Positions 13,754 to 14,076 of a stretch of 14,076 nucleotides of DNA are shown here, one piece after another. The number at the start of each line of letters is the position of its first letter. Positions within the stretch are counted from its first letter, which is position 1. The position numbers and the translations under genes were made by a program. Where the stretch lies: contig VGMK01000032.1 of NCBI GenBank assembly GCA_016866375.1, positions 1-14,076 of the forward strand. The letters are read 5' to 3'. The notes below the pieces were generated by a model. That model was given only the letters and a program-made list of their open reading frames with translations, ran no database searches and was not told the origin of the DNA. Origin of the DNA: Bacteroidota bacterium. GTDB lineage: Bacteria; Bacteroidota; Bacteroidia; Flavobacteriales_D; Crocinitomicaceae.

Positions 13754-14076
13754 TTACTTAAGAAGAATTCCAACCGACTGATCTCCTACTTTCAATGTGA
13801 ATTCTCCCGGTTCAGTTGTCCATTGATTAGTTGAATTAACAAATTGTAAGTCTTTTGAATCGATTGTAAAGACAAGATTTTTTGATTGACCCGGTTCCAA
13901 ACTTATTTTCTCAAAATGCCTTAATTTTTTATTTGCCGGAGTAATACTTGCATATTCGTCGGTGATGTACCATTGAACGACTTCTTTACCCGCTTTTGGC
14001 CCCGTGTTTTTTACATCAATGGAAGCTTTAAATTTTGAGTCTCCCAAGTTTTCAATTTTGAGATTTGAATAGCTAA
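13754..14076 (-). CDS. Glycoside hydrolase family 3 enzyme, C-terminal part (5' end outside window)
   Basis: The last 106 residues of a larger protein whose frame is open to the window edge. The visible part is a fibronectin type III-like domain of the kind found at the C terminus of GH3 beta-glucosidases and xylosidases: SYSNLKIENLGD, then ASIDVKNTGPKAGKEVVQWYI, LRHFEKISLEPGQSKNLVFTI, and the ending GEFTLKVGDQSVGILLK. The order (Y-S-N-L-K, V-x-N-T-G, G-x-E-V-V-Q-x-Y, L-x-x-F-x-K-I-x-L-x-P-G) is diagnostic of that domain. The catalytic domains and any signal peptide are outside the window, so the substrate cannot be stated. A TTG in the frame at 14047 lies inside the domain and is not a start. 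Confidence 0.88.
   Translation of the reverse strand, partial: SYSNLKIENLGDSKFKASIDVKNTGPKAGKEVVQWYITDEYASITPANKKLRHFEKISLEPGQSKNLVFTIDSKDLQFVNSTNQWTTEPGEFTLKVGDQSVGILLK

Overview
The window looks like chromosomal DNA from a member of the Bacteroidota, most likely the Flavobacteriia or a relative. The evidence is an AT-rich sequence, a PorZ-like protein carrying a type IX secretion C-terminal sorting domain, a BamA followed by two OmpH/Skp chaperones, a DUF4296-type lipoprotein beside dihydroorotase, a Bacteroidota-style AtpD/AtpC pair with a short epsilon subunit, and several promoters with the TAnnTTTG -7 element instead of a sigma70 -10 box. Shine-Dalgarno sequences are mostly absent, as expected for this phylum. 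I saw no tRNA, rRNA, CRISPR array or insertion sequence.

Layout, left to right. 1-1696 (+): the end of the ATP synthase region, atpD (5' end cut by the window edge) and atpC, closed by a strong terminator at 1718-1749. 1780-6264 (+): an envelope-biogenesis cluster, uppS - bamA - ompH - ompH, with a consensus-like promoter before uppS, a second promoter before the first ompH and a terminator after the second. 6267-7098 (+): murI, with its own promoter. 7100-9455 (-): a compact operon, read right to left, of polyprenol-phosphate mannosyltransferase-like GT2, dihydroorotase (pyrC) and a DUF4296-like lipoprotein, joined by two 4-base ATGA overlaps. It converges on murI with one base between the stop codons. 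9653-10228 (-): a two-TM protein with a TPR-like region. 10299-10733 (-): a RidA-family protein resembling 2-aminomuconate deaminases. 10802-10999 (+): a probable decayed family 2 glycosyltransferase. 10996-13338 (+): porZ. 13377-13730 (-): a conserved Bacteroidota protein of unknown function. 13754-14076 (-): the C-terminal Fn3-like domain of a GH3 glycosidase that continues past the right edge.

Theme: most genes serve the cell envelope. UppS makes the undecaprenyl carrier, MurI makes D-glutamate for peptidoglycan, BamA and the OmpH proteins assemble outer-membrane proteins, the GT2 enzyme probably charges a polyprenyl carrier, and PorZ acts in T9SS cargo maturation at the cell surface. No wholly new system stands out. 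The points best worth a second look are the glycosyltransferase remnant before porZ, promoters that predict nearly leaderless mRNAs for three genes, the same variant promoter at uppS and the mannosyltransferase operon, and the replaced metal-ligand histidine in dihydroorotase.
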